The notes beneath the pieces were generated by a model, which was given only the letters and a program-made list of their open reading frames with translations, was not told where the DNA came from and did not search any database. A DNA stretch of 64,000 nt from Gnetum montanum (taxonomy: Eukaryota; Streptophyta; Gnetopsida; Gnetales; Gnetaceae). Position numbers and translations under genes: made by a program. The stretch is from NCBI GenBank assembly GCA_015680685.1, contig MNCI01002337.1, forward strand, positions 126,905 to 190,904. Direction: 5' to 3'. Below, piece by piece: positions 21,947 to 33,319 of this stretch; the first letter of the stretch is position 1; every line of letters begins with the position of its first letter.

Positions 21947-21959
21947 TACCCCAATGACT
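21947..21959 (-). other. polypurine tract of E5
   Basis: The minus strand reads AGTCATTGGGGTA directly before the 3' LTR start TGATGC. It corresponds to AGTCATGGGGGTA in E3 with one change, and is the plus-strand DNA primer site. Confidence 0.8.
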
Positions 21960-23740
21960 AAACGAAAACTCATCCTCAAGTTCCTTACAATAATATCGGG
22001 AAGGTATGGGATTATTGACTCAAATGAAACTAATGGGATGACATGTGAATAAATCATCATTACAAGACTCAACAAAATGGTGTTCATGACAACAAGGGTG
22101 AACACCTTATTACATTGACATCATGCCTCATTTGGCAGTTGAGAAAGAAAGAGAGAGAGAGAAAGAAGTGTTGCTGTTGCCAACGCCAAGATTGCACCTG
22201 TCATTGTTCATTCGTAAGCATGCCATTGATCTTGCTCTTTGAATAGCTATTTCATCACTCCTCCATTCCAAGTGTTCCCTCTAGATCCAATCCATTGTTG
22301 CATGATCGCCATCTGCACATACAACACAGTCTTAGATTAGCAAGGGAAGATGAATTATCATGTGATTGATACCTTGCTTTGGTGTAAGTCCATTAGCTAG
22401 GTTGTGGTATGGCTGATACGGGTCTGGAGATATATGAATGATTACTATCGAAGGTGTAGGGGTTAGGAGAAAATTGAAAAAATTAGGCCCCTTACCCCCA
22501 TGACTAATCACGAACCTCCAGTAGTGAGAGGATGGAAAAAGAAAAGGAATAAGAAGGATGGATAAAAAGAGACAACTAGGACATCGATGAAATGGATGTC
22601 AAGAAGGAAATGAACAAAATAAAATAGATTGCAAAAATGTTAAGGGAATGAAGTTAATGGATGCATCAAATAGGAATGTCAGTGGGTCCTCCCCAAAGCA
22701 GGCTCATGCCCTTAATGCCCTGACAATCCCACATTCAAAGAGTTCGTAGGCTTTGGGAATGTCCTTTGAAATAAGAGTTAAAGTCTTAACTATAAGAATT
22801 TACCAAAAATAAAACGATGTATCTATCAAAATATACACTAATGATACAACCGACAATGAGGTGAACAATGAAGAGAAGGGTGGAGAGAAGAGAATGGAAT
22901 GGAATCCCAAGAACAAGGTGGTGTACAACCCCTTGTGGATTTCATGATTAATGTGACTTGGCAAATCTCATTCCAACTCTGGCCTTAATCCAACCACATC
23001 AAGTGACTTCGCATCAATGCATTCGGCCGAACCATCTACTTGAATAATAAGAATGCATCTCCAAAGAGCCACCACCATTTTGATGAAATGAATGAGGAGA
23101 GAATGGGTAGCAAGAAGGGCCTTAGTTAGAGGGAAAAGTTTTGGTTCCATAACCAGTGCTTGTAGCCCAAGCGATTATTTTGTCTAAGGGGTGTGCTTTG
23201 AATTCTCACTTCTTCCTCTTTTTTTTTGTTCTTGTGTTTTACGTTTTTATGTGTGAGAACCACACCATGCAAATATTTCTTATTTTTATTGACTCAGCTT
23301 CCGATAATTGGGTAACATCGGAATGGTAAGAAAAGTCAAGAAGAAAACATCCAAGCCCCTAAGAGAATGACCAACACAAATGCATCAAGTTCCCTTGAAG
23401 TCACACCCTTTTCAATCCTTGAGTCCTTCCTTAGTTTGAGATATACCCAATCACCGATTTGTTAATGTTCTTATTAGAAAGGGATTGTACATTCCCAAGC
23501 CAAGAGAGACCATAGAGTGTTGTGGATGAATGGATGAAGTGGACTCATTGCTTGCCATATCAAAAGAAACATACCTTAGTATCAACATCATAACCTAAAG
23601 GTAAAAACCAAACATTAGCAATCAATGAAAAACAGTTCATACCATCGTGAAGAACACTTATTAGGTGAAAAACTTACAAGATGGATAACACACACAATAA
23701 ATGGAAAATTATAATAATGTTGTGCAACAAAAACTAGAAA
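21960..23740 (-). other. 3' non-coding region of E5
   Basis: No convincing gene. It contains a GA-rich simple repeat (22141-22170), a second PPT-like AGTCATGGGGGTA at 22493-22505 (minus), and the conserved box at about 22665-22760 (GGGGAGGACCCACT on minus). A block at 23100-23205 matches E3 36780-36890 (GAATTCAAAGCACA, CCTCTAACTAAGGCC). Segment 22348-22600 is also present inside the 5' LTR of E5. The internal TATA module and extra ORF seen in E3/E4 are not detectable. Confidence 0.6.
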
Positions 23741-23749
23741 AGTTAAAGA

Positions 23750-24010
23750 AATTTGTAAAAAAAAAACATGCAAAACAAAAACTATAAAACAAGAACTTGT
23801 GAAATAAAAATGTGTGAAACAAAAATGTGTAAAATAAAAATGTGTAAAACAAAAACTTGTAAAACAAAAATGTGTAAAATAAAAATGTGTAAAACAAAAA
23901 CTTGTAAAACAAAAATGTGTAAAACAAAAATGTGTTAAACAAAAAGGTGTAAAAAAAATGTGTAAAACAAAAACATGTAAAAAAAATGTGTAAAGTAAAA
24001 ACTAAAAAGA
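23750..24010. repeat. 15-bp minisatellite with 45-bp higher-order period
   Basis: About sixteen copies of AAAAATGTGTAAAAC and variants (AAAACTTGT, AAAATAAAAATGTGT). Three-unit blocks are repeated to give a 45-bp period in the middle. Since 15 is a multiple of 3, the minus frame stays open for 108 codons (24035-23709) as a Phe-Leu-Phe-Tyr-Thr repeat. The same place in E3 (36110-36200) has only the T-rich ancestor, so the array expanded in E5. Confidence 0.85.
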
Positions 24011-24220
24011 ACTGAGGGCCTCCAATGATTAGCATAGGTGGCCATCTCCCCCATGACTAAATTGCAAGGGAGAGATTCGAAATAATGAGCACCTATTTGA
24101 ATTTTGTAAAAGTGCCCAACTTCTCCCCGCTGATGTCTTTAGATTAAGGGATGGAAGTTGGTGACGCTCATACTCCAATGTGTCTATGCCTTCGTTGTTA
24201 ACATGAGTTGTACTCCCAGT

Positions 24221-24930
24221 TCATTCCATGCATATTAAGCTACTCTTTCTAGTAGCTGTCAACCATGGGGTGTCTACTACTGGTGTGGTTACTACGTACA
24301 GGCACCTTTGAATTTGTGTTTCTTGGGCACACCAATTACATGGAAGAGATGTTGAACATTTTTCCATGTCATCACCCTCTGAGTCACTATATGTGACGCA
24401 TGGAACTTTCTTCTTCTCGATCTTTCCATAAATGTTTATCTTAGATATCTGTAAGGAAAGATCGTGGATCCCTAGGTATGCATCTACTGTACTTAGCCAT
24501 GGCCTTCGCATTATAATTGGGAAGCCCCCGTTGTTGCTGTTAACTTCTATCACTAGGAAGTCAGCTAGGTATGACCACCCACACATAGTGGTAATGATGT
24601 CCTCCACCAATCCCAAGGGAATGGTGACGGACTGGTCAGCTAGCTCAAGTTGAATGTTGTTCTTCTTAAGTCAGGGAAAGTTCCATGCTTGATACATTTT
24701 TCATGATATTAAATTGAATCCAGAGCCTGAGTCAAGAAGAGCCTTATGTGTTGCATTCCTGGTGACTTGTAGATATATTAAGGGGCTCCTAGGGTCAGAT
24801 AGTTTCCTGGGAAGGTGGCCTACCTTGATCCAGTCGGTTACGATATGCATTAACATAACCATATGCGTACAGCTTTGTTGTTGGACTGAAGGGTGCTCTA
24901 AAGTTTTAGATGGTGGAGAAGTGTACATAG
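24221..24930 (-). pseudogene. Aspartic protease region of E5
   Basis: Retropepsin-type protease following gag. The minus frame reads THKALLDSGSGFNLIS, with the D-S-G catalytic triad intact at about 24712-24740. Then come VTIPLGLVEDI, YLADFLVIEV and FPIIMRRPWLSTVDAYLG. This is the usual end of gypsy protease (hydrophobic-hydrophobic-GRPWL). One stop lies just after the active site. It would cleave Gag-Pol during particle maturation. The same block occurs in E3 (32395-32880, D-L-G) and E7 (63610-64000, D-S-G). It is the last enzyme left in this element. Confidence 0.88.
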
Positions 24931-24994
24931 GCTCAACTACTTGTTGTTGCGAGACCTTGTCTAGGCTTTTGTTTTTGAAGAAAGGTCTTCTCTT

Positions 24995-27367
24995 TTAACA
25001 ATTGTCAGAACCAGTAGCAGGTTGAATATTTACAGCTCTCGCAACGTTACGTTGCTGCGGTTGAGTAGGGAGTACCCCTTGCATTGTTGGAGCAGGTGGC
25101 ATGGGAACTATAGGTGGAAGAGGTGCAGATGGAGTTGGAGGATGGTGTATATGTGGGATGTCTCCCAAAGGAGAAGGATTCCTCCTAAAGTACTCCCGAA
25201 CTTGGTAATGACATTGGGGAGTTGTGTGACCCATAGAGTCACTTAGAGAAACTGGCTACTGCACATAATATCCATATGGGTCTGGCTATTGGTAAGGGTA
25301 TTGTTGTGTTGGTGGTGGCATCCCCCATGACTATGGGTATTGCCACTGCTGATGTTGTCTGATGGGTTGTGATGGAGTTCCACTTGGATAGTACGTTAGT
25401 GGTTGGTGGAACTGCCTTGGGTTACCTTGAGGATAAGGCAACCTTCGGGGTGTTTGCCGTTGGTTAAGTCTCAGATTAAGTGCATACACCCTAGACTCCT
25501 ATAAATGTGAGATGATTTGGACAACATCCCTTAGGATGGTCATATTGGCAGATCACATCCATCATCATCGTCTGTGTCTGAGTCCATAGCCTCATCAGAG
25601 ATAGTAATTTTCCCCTTACCCTTGCTATGTGTAGGGCCTGCATTTCCCCGCTTTGTCTTACCTTTGTCACTACTTCATTCCTCCTTAGACTATTCTACAA
25701 TTTTCAAGATAGTTTCAAGTCTGGAGTCTAAGGAATCCCATAGTTGATCTACCTTAGCCAATACTTCGGTTGTTAGTTTTTGAATCGGCAAGGTTTTTCT
25801 GTTCACCAACTCTTCGAGTGGTGACTCATCCTCCTCATCACAAAATTTCACTCCCTTCTTTCGAAGGGAGGGATCATAGTTGTATTCTTTCGCACTTTCC
25901 CTTTTTCATAGCTCACATTCTTCTTTTGCTACTTGTTCCAACGAGTGATGTACTTCATGGGATCTAGGTTCTAATAGTCTCCCTTGGGCATAAGTCCCAA
26001 GGGTTCTTCTAGTTTCATGTCTTAGGCCATCCACGATGTGGCGAAGTTGATCCCGTTGAGTGTATCCATGGCCCGGGCAATGATGTAACAATGCATAGTA
26101 GTAGCCCATGGCATCATCTAAGGGTTCATGAGTACCTTGCTTCCATCCTTGGATCTGTTTACGCAAATTAGACACTCTGGAGTACATTTGATACTTATCA
26201 TTGAAGAGTTCTAACATCGTACTCCACCTCCTGATGGTTTTTGGCTCTAAGGACTAGTACCAACTCTCTGCTTCCTTGATGAGTGTCCTGGAAAACAACT
26301 TAAGTCTTTGCCACTTGTTTTCTATGTTTTGCAAGGCGTAGGCATCGTGGAATGCTTGTAAATGATTTTGTGGATTTGAGTTGTATCCCCCTTCAAAGCA
26401 TGAGATATTGTTCATGTCTAAATGCTTGATCCAATTTTCCTTTTGATGCCTTGTTGGAATTCTTACTGCCTCTGTTATGTCAAGCATACTTTGGGTTGCA
26501 AGTAGGGGCTCATCATGATCATCTCTTTCATGATGCCTGTGATGTATTCGTTGTTCCCTACTTTTCCTTCATTCATGCTCTTGTCCTCTCTCTTGACTTT
26601 CCCGTTGAGGTCTCTCATTTTTCCTACCTCTATCCTTACCATTATGCTCATGATGGCTACACCCAGACGTGGAAGGAGAGGGTGAGTGATGAGATGAAGG
26701 AGAAGAAGAAGGAGAACCATTGCCATGACAATGCTTCTTACCTTCTCTTCAACTGCTACGGCCCCAATCATGATGATGATCTAAGTGCCCATCCTTATCA
26801 TGAGTTGTTGTTCCCTCTGTGAATAGTTGGCATTCACAGGGATCAGAACCAGTGTTATGTATCTTTGATCGTAGATTCTGATACCCAAACTCCTCACCAT
26901 CGTTAGGAGGGGGAACATCATTTGATAGAGAACCTGTTTTAATGGGTTCATCATCTCCTATTTTGCTAAGGACATGCAGGCCTTTGCCCTTTAACAGGGT
27001 ATGTTGGCTCTCCTGCTGTGAGTCCCTGATACGTTGTGCTTCTATGGGATGATAATCCCTCATGTCAAAGTCTTTCGCAATGTATTCAACATATAATTTT
27101 GTCATGCCAATCTGTGCCAAAGCACAGAGGAGCATGTTAGGGATTGATCGATCTGGAGGTAACATGATGTTACCTTGCAAATCTCTCCATAGTAGCTATT
27201 CATCTTGATGGAGGATAGAGGTAAAGTTTGGAATATACTCATTAGGATGAGTATAGACTATCCAGTATTGTTGAGGACTTGGCTGATTTTAGTTATGTGT
27301 TTTTGATTGCTAACTATTTCTCATATTATTCCTAGGTGGTGAGTTGCTTTTGTTAGAAGAAGACATT
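24995..27367 (-). pseudogene. gag: gag of E5
   Basis: Starts at ATG 27367 (MSSSNKSNSPPRNN) and runs leftwards. An N-terminal segment TPxEY..F..ILHxDE, with NIMLPPDRSIPNMLL, is shared with E3 and E7 but not with the gag-only elements. Then an Asp/His/Ser-rich stretch, the gag core (FEGGYNSNPQNHLQAFHDA, RRWSTMLELFNDKYQMYS, GLRHETRRTLGTYAQGRL), an acidic linker, and a zinc knuckle at 25521-25557. A Pro-rich tail (PPTPSAPLPPIVPMPPAPT) follows. The knuckle is frameshifted by a 2-base loss but its residues CD-CQYDHPKGCC can still be read. This is the most intact gag here. Confidence 0.88.
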
Positions 27368-27488
27368 GTTATTTATCGGTGTGCTAATTTACCATTATAT
27401 AATTTTTCTTTTAATTAACTTGAAGGTTCATTTAGGCTCCCAACGATGTGAGTGATATCCTATGTTCTATTCAACGCACAAACACTTA

Positions 27489-27508
27489 GTCCCCGACAAC
27501 GGCGCTAA
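27489..27508 (-). other. primer-binding site of E5 (tRNA-Asp type)
   Basis: The minus strand TTAGCGCCGTTGTCGGGGAC sits directly inside the 5' LTR. It keeps three CpGs of the tRNA-Asp complement, the best-preserved PBS in the window, in line with E5 being a younger insertion. Confidence 0.9.
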
Positions 27509-28478
27509 TGATGAGTGGCAAGATACCCCTACACTCAACCATACGAATTATCATGTGATTGATACCTTGCTTCGGTGTAAGTCCATTGGCTGGGTTGTGG
27601 TATCGCTGATACGGGTCTGGAGATATATTAATTATTACTACCAAAGGTGTAAGGGTTAGGAGAAAATCGAAAAAATTGGGCCCCGTACCCCCATGACTAA
27701 TCGCGAACCTCTAGTAGTGAGAGAATGGATTAAGAAAAGGAATAAGAAAGATGGAGAAAAAGAGACAACTAGAACAATGATGAAATGGATGTCAAGATGT
27801 AGACTTATTTGTAGTTGTCACAGTGTATGGTTAAGTAAGTCTGAGGTATATGATTTTTATAGTTTTTATGTTTTTATCTTCTATGCTAACAAGGTGAAGG
27901 GTTGAGAAACTAATTACTAATTCTAAGTAGTGCACTAAGCTTAAATTAACCTAACGTTAGCATCCATGCCCACTTACCATACACACCCTGAACTGATCCA
28001 ACCTTGGCTACCAAATGCTAATCGTTGCTGGGATCACCAAGCGTAACACACATGCTCGAAGTGGTCGTATTGAGGCACTTAACTAGGAGAGAAGGGTTAA
28101 GAGATTTAATAACTAATACAGCATGTAAATAATAGATAATAAATAACAGTAAAAAAATCCTAATTAGCCTATTCCATGCACTGCAAGGTTTATCCAAGAA
28201 GCTCATTTTTATTGCCGTACACAAACTTGTGTTTAGGTACAATGTCTGCTTGAATAAAGATTTTTTCACTTTAGGACTCCTACTGTGGGCACATGGAAAA
28301 TATTCTATCTCTGGAGTGATCAATTTGCCAGAGTTTCCCTACTGTCTAGCCTAGGATGATGAAACAAGGAAGAGCCGCCTCTTATTTATAGATATGATGG
28401 TGCACCACGATATCGCGTCACGTACATGATATTGCAAGGGATGCGATATCGCGGCCCATGCGATATCGTGTCCCATCA
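27509..28478 (-). mobile_element. 5' LTR of E5, with an internal-sequence insertion
   Basis: 970 bp, longer than other LTRs because 27546-27800 is a near-copy of E5 internal positions 22348-22600, including its PPT-like AGTCATGGGGG (27688-27698). It replaces part of normal U5. The remaining LTR is ordinary: AATAAAGAT-like signal, TATA on the minus strand near 28381-28390, and a U3 array at 28409-28471 (CGATATCGCG, GCGATATCGCGG, GCGATATCGTG). Confidence 0.85.
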
Positions 28479-28483
28479 GATAG

Positions 28484-28873
28484 CATTTCTAGCACCGTTA
28501 AAAGTACCAAATAGATCACTACTAGAATCACAAATTTGAGAATACAAAATCCACTAACCTCTAAAATGGGTATCTAAACATTGAACCTTTGAGATACCTA
28601 TACTTTCATTTAACTAAGTAGGGCATGATAGCTTCATTTTGTTATTAACAATTGGAATTATTTAGTTTACTACAGATTTTTTGAAATATCTTCCCATCCT
28701 TCCATGGTATGATGGAAAGTAGTTTTTCCAATTCCAACTTGAATCATCAATAGTAGAGAATAAGCCAAGCCTCTAATCGAGTTATGTTCTTCATATCACC
28801 TTCAAAATTGTGCTTGTATAATGAACAAAGATTAGAGTAACTCGTGGCTTGGTCATTAAAATTACTACTCTTT
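28484..28873. other. Unassigned spacer between E5 and E3
   Basis: About 390 bp of AT-rich DNA with no coding signal. It is the right flank of E5 and the left flank of E3, so it is older host sequence that continues at 42075. Confidence 0.55.
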
Positions 28874-29694
28874 TAATGAGTTAGTCATTGGGTTGTGTTG
28901 ACAAGATGTTGTTGACACAATCCTATTAATGAGATCTAGTCGACACAGGGTTTGACCCATTGATGTGTACCCATCACATTTATGACATTTCTTTCATAGT
29001 TGTAGCAAAGTGCTTACTGTTTTTCCTCTCATAACTTAGAATATTTTTTGAGTGCTTCTAGTAGGAGTTAACAAGTGTATAGATATTTATTCAAGCACTG
29101 TTGTACCTGATCACTTCAGTGTGGATGGCAATAAAGATGAGCTTTTTTTAATAAACCTTGCATCACTTGGACTAGATTAATTATTTCCTTATGCACTTAA
29201 TATTCATGCAATTTACTTTAATTTTTTTAAGTAATTAATTAATATTGATTTAATAGCAACACTTAAGTACGACCACTTCATGCATACATGTAACGCTTCA
29301 TAATCCTAGTAATGCTTAATGTTTGATAACCCAATAGCATTATAACATGTTCAAGATGTGTACAACAAGTGGAAATAGATGCTTGTGTTAGGATTAGTTA
29401 AGTGATAGCTAGTTATTAGATTAGTTAAACATTAATTCATTTTATTCTTTATTCTCGTTCTTAGGTCACTTAAATCATAAAAGATAAAAATGATAAAAAT
29501 CATATGCCTTAGTTACACTTAACCATACCCTTGCATTTCACAAGTGGAAGTGAGAAGACAACAATTACAATAGTTAGTTTCACCTCCTAGAACTAGTGTA
29601 CTTAGAAACCTAAAGTATTTGGAATTCGACTGAATTGCTAAGTGAACGCTAGTGATTCATATGGTTAGGCGTAGGGTATACTCGTTGCTCATCA
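28874..29694 (+). mobile_element. 5' LTR of E3 (TATA box deleted)
   Basis: Starts TAATGAG (expected TGATGAG) and ends CATCA next to the PBS. U3 words are TTGACA, TTGTTGACAC, CATTGATG, related to the E1 type. Compared with the 3' LTR, about 38 bp including the TATA box are missing near 28975, leaving TTGAT joined to GTGTACCC. A polyadenylation-like AATAAAGATGAGC lies near 29131. Confidence 0.88.
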
Positions 29695-29714
29695 TTAGCA
29701 CTGTTTCTAGGGAC
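29695..29714 (+). other. primer-binding site of E3 (tRNA-Asp type)
   Basis: TTAGCACTGTTTCTAGGGAC follows the LTR. It is recognisable by position and by agreement with the other PBS copies, but has decayed at all former CpG sites. Confidence 0.75.
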
Positions 29715-29849
29715 TTTAGTTAGCTACATGCATTTCTAGGACTTAGTGAAAATTATTCAACATCGTTGGATTGAAATTTAATGTTGCAATCATTCAAATA
29801 ATAATAATAATTGTAAAAAGCACATTGGTAATTTTCTTTTAATCCAAAA

Positions 29850-32200
29850 TTTCTTCTTCTCATAGGGATGATTCTCTACTGAAGTTTGAATCAAAGGAAT
29901 GAATAATCAAATTAACTAATGCCCCAACAATGTTGAGTGGTATATACTCATCTTGATGAGTATGTGCCTGACTTTACCTTCATCTTGCATTAGGATGACT
30001 AGATGTGGTGGAAGGATATGAAGGACAACATTGTGTTGCCACCCAATCAATCAATTCCTACGATGCTCCAACAAACTTTTATGAGGTTGGGCATCCAAAG
30101 GCTTCATGTTGAATAGGTTGTGCAAGACCATGAATTTAGCGATTACCATCTCATTAAGGCACAACATAAAATTGATTAGCAATAGGAGAAGAGTTATGAA
30201 GCTGTGAAGGGGAAATGGTTTGATAGCTACTTGTTCCTACTAGGCCAAAATGACAATGAGGATTCCTTCTCTAGGATTTCTCATTTCATTGACTCTCCTC
30301 CCCTTGGTTTCAATGAAGGGGGCTTGAACTAGAACTTATAGTCCACTGTAAATAATCTTGGTTCAGGAAAGAATGGATCCCATGATTGTGGGGAATCCAA
30401 AGGTAGGAGTCATGGTAGGGATGAGGATAGGCATCATGATGATGATCATGGTCATGACCATCGAAGAGGGGGTGGTAGGCACTATAGTGATAGTCCTTCT
30501 TCCTCTTCACCTTCATCTTCCTCTTCTTCCTCCTCTAGCTTGGACCAAAGCTATAGAGGATGTGACCATGATGAAGGTGATCAGTGGAACAAAGATGATT
30601 GTCGAGCCCACTGAACTAGTTGAAAGCAAGGGAATCAAGGGAGGTCCACCACCATGAAAGAATGGATAGTAGAGGGCATCATAGACATCATGGCTATCAC
30701 AAAGGCTATGATGATGATGAACCTTTACTTTCAGCTTGAAATATACTGAACATTGCATAGGTAATAAGAATTTTGACAAGGCATGTGAAAGATAGTAGAA
30801 TTAAGTAGTTGGATATGAAGAATATCCCTATATTTAAAGGGGGATACAATTCAAATTTGTAAAACCATTAAGGTTTTCATGATTCTTGTGCCTTATAGAA
30901 CATGGAGAATGAATGGTAGAAACTAAAGTTGTTGCCATAAATACTCATAAAGGAAGCTGAAAGTTAGTATTGGTCCTTGGAGTTGGAATCAAGATGGAGT
31001 AAAATGCCTGAGCTCTTCAATGACAAGTATCAAATGTACTCCCAGGTTTCCAACCTAAGAAAGTAGATCCAAGGTTGGAAATAAGGAACACATGAACCCT
31101 TGGATGTAGTCATGGACAAGTACTATTCCCTTTTACATCGATGTCCTGGCCATGGTTATTCTCAAAGGGAGCAACTTTGCCATATCATAAATGGGCTCTA
31201 AACAGAAACATGAAGAACTCTTTAGGGTTATTCCCAAGTAAGGCTTTCATAATTAAGAGGACATCAGATTCAAAGGCTAATAGAGTAGGTTGCTAAGGAA
31301 GAAGGAGAGTTAAGAAAAAGGGAAAGTGCTAAGGAGTACAATCGAGATCCTTCCATCTGAAAAATGAAAGTTTGGTTTTGTGATGATGAGGAGGAGGCAC
31401 CAGTTGATGAGGTGGTGCAACAAAAGACCTTGTTGATTTAGAAATATATCTCCAAAATTTTAGCCAAGGTGGAAAAAATGTGGGACTCTTTGTATGAAAA
31501 GTTCCAAACCACTCTGAAAATAGTAGAGACATCCAAAGAGAAAAGTAGTGATTGTGATCATATGAGAAGGAAGGAAGCTGAATGTATCCATAAAAGGAAT
31601 AAGGGCAAGGCTACTATAGTAGAAGAGGTTGTGGAGTCTGAAACAGATGATGATGGTGGGTGTGACATTTGTCAATATGAACATCCTAAGGGATGTTGCC
31701 CCATTGTGTCATACTTGCAAGAGTTTTGGGTGTATGCTCTAAATCCTATATTGGAAAAAAGGCAAGCACCTAGAAGGTTGCCTTATCCATAGGGCAACCC
31801 AAGACAATTCCATCAACAACATGCTTATTATCCGAGTGGAGCTCCACCACAACCTTATGAGTAGTATCATCAATGGTAGCACCCACAACCATGGGGGATG
31901 CCACCATCAATGCAATAGTACCCTTATTGGCAACCTGATCCATATGGATACCACATTCAACAACCCATTTCTTCATGTGACTCTTCTAGTCATGCTTCAT
32001 TCCAGCATCACTACTACCCTTTTGAATTCTATAGAGCTCAATCTCCATCTCCAAGAGAGGAATCCCCATGTCCTTATCACCCTCCTCATCCTTTTGCACA
32101 TGTCCCTCTGCTTTCAACTCAATTACCACATGCTCCATTAATGCAGGGTGAAATTCTAGCCTAGCTACAACAATGTCATGCTACCAAGGCTATTAACTTA
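29850..32200 (+). pseudogene. gag: gag of E3
   Basis: Heavily broken. The segment VYTHLDEYVPDFTFILH near 29935-29995 matches the N-terminus of E5/E7 gag. An Asp/His-rich run (HGRDEDRHHDDDHGHDHRR) and a Ser run lie at 30400-30540. Core traces occur at 30990-31230 and the knuckle CDICQYEHPKGCC at 31661-31699. A coiled, charged segment before the knuckle (31469-31650) reads MWDSLYEKFQTTLKIVE. The Pro/Gln-rich tail ends at about 32200. The normal start codon appears lost (AATTTC where E7 has ATGTCTCC). Many stops and shifts. Confidence 0.8.
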
Positions 32201-32394
32201 CAGCTAGCTTCTCAACCAAGTGGTTCAGAAACTAAATCCTAAAAAAGACCATTCTTCCAAATCAACAGTCCTACAAATCCCTCACAAACTAATGTGGCTA
32301 ATATCCCTACTTCTCCCTCATCCTCTACATATAATCTATTTGAGTCCCCTTCAAACCAAACACCTCCCAAGGTGCATATCATCATGTTAATCCA

Positions 32395-32880
32395 TGTAGT
32401 AACTAATTGGATAAATGTAGACCACCTTCCTAGGAAAAGATCTGATCCTAGGAGTTCCCTTATTTACCTGTAGATTGCTAAAAATAAGCCTTGCAAGGCT
32501 CTTCTTGATTTAGGTTTTGGTGTTAATTTTATTTCTCATTATATGGACAAAACATGAAACCTACGTCCACTCAAGAAGAGCAACATTTTTCTTGAGTTGG
32601 TAGATCAGTCCATCACTATTCCCTTGGGACTAGGTGGAGGACATTGTAACCACATTTTGTGAGTGGTTCTATCCTACCAATTTCCTAGTGATCTTAGTTG
32701 ATAATTGCAAGAGGGAATTTCCAATTATCATGGGAAGGGCTTGGCTAAGTACCATTGATGAATGATTATGCATCAAAGATCTTTCCTTGGAGATTTTCAA
32801 GGAAAATGCATTTGTAAATATTGAGAAGAAGAGAGTTCCATGCATCACATACAGTGATACAGGGTGCAACTATGTGTAGA
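32395..32880 (+). pseudogene. Aspartic protease region of E3
   Basis: Reads DHLPRKRSDPRSSLIYL, then PCKALLDLGFGVNFIS. The catalytic triad is D-L-G instead of the D-S-G kept in E5 and E7. Then SITIPLG, and after a shift IVDNCKREF-IIMGRAWLSTID. Stops interrupt it. It continues into the RT linker. Confidence 0.82.
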
Positions 32881-33319
32881 AACTATGGGCCATAAAAAGT
32901 ACATCAATCCTAGCATGCAGGTAGTTTGCAAATGAGAAAAAAATTTAAAGGTGCCTATATGTAGCAGCCATAAAATAGGAGAGCACCCAATGGCTAACAA
33001 CTAATCTTGAAAGTAGCACACTTTTCATGAAACTAATTGAGAGCTTGATAAGTGCCTATGTTAAAGGCATGAATGAACTAGAGAAAGTTCATTGCCAACT
33101 CTTTGATGATGAACCTAATGATACTTATTGGAAAGAGTTAGAAATCCCTGAAAATTTCAAATAGGAACTCCTAGAGTTGAAAACTATACTTGTCGACATG
33201 GAATATGCTTTTTTAAAAAATGGCAAGTTGGTGATAATCAATGTCAACCTTGCTCTTGAATAGAAAAATATGTTGTTGAAGGTGGTTAATAAATGGCCAA
33301 CAACCTTTTCTTAGTCATA

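Larger units (their letters stand above)
21455..28478 (-). mobile_element. Complete gag-protease LTR element E5
   Basis: Bounded by LTRs at 21455-21946 (3', with a gap) and 27509-28478 (5', with an insertion). It is flanked by a perfect 5-bp target duplication GATAG (21450-21454 and 28479-28483). It has a PBS and PPT at the right places, gag and an aspartic protease. RT, RNase H and integrase are absent: sequence passes from the protease tail (about 24220) into wording of the extreme C-terminus of pol (CSLFRIS, SHGGDGHLC at about 24100-24030). It is therefore an internal-deletion, non-autonomous derivative. Confidence 0.9.

Noticed and set aside
26451-26822. 123-codon plus-strand frame
   Set aside because: Antisense to the Asp/His/Ser-rich part of E5 gag; the His/Tyr/Asp content is the complement of that repeat-like coding region.
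30358-30657. 99-codon plus frame rich in Met/Ile/Val
   Set aside because: It is a +1 frame of the Asp/His-rich gag segment of E3; the correct frame reads HGRDEDRHHDDDHG.
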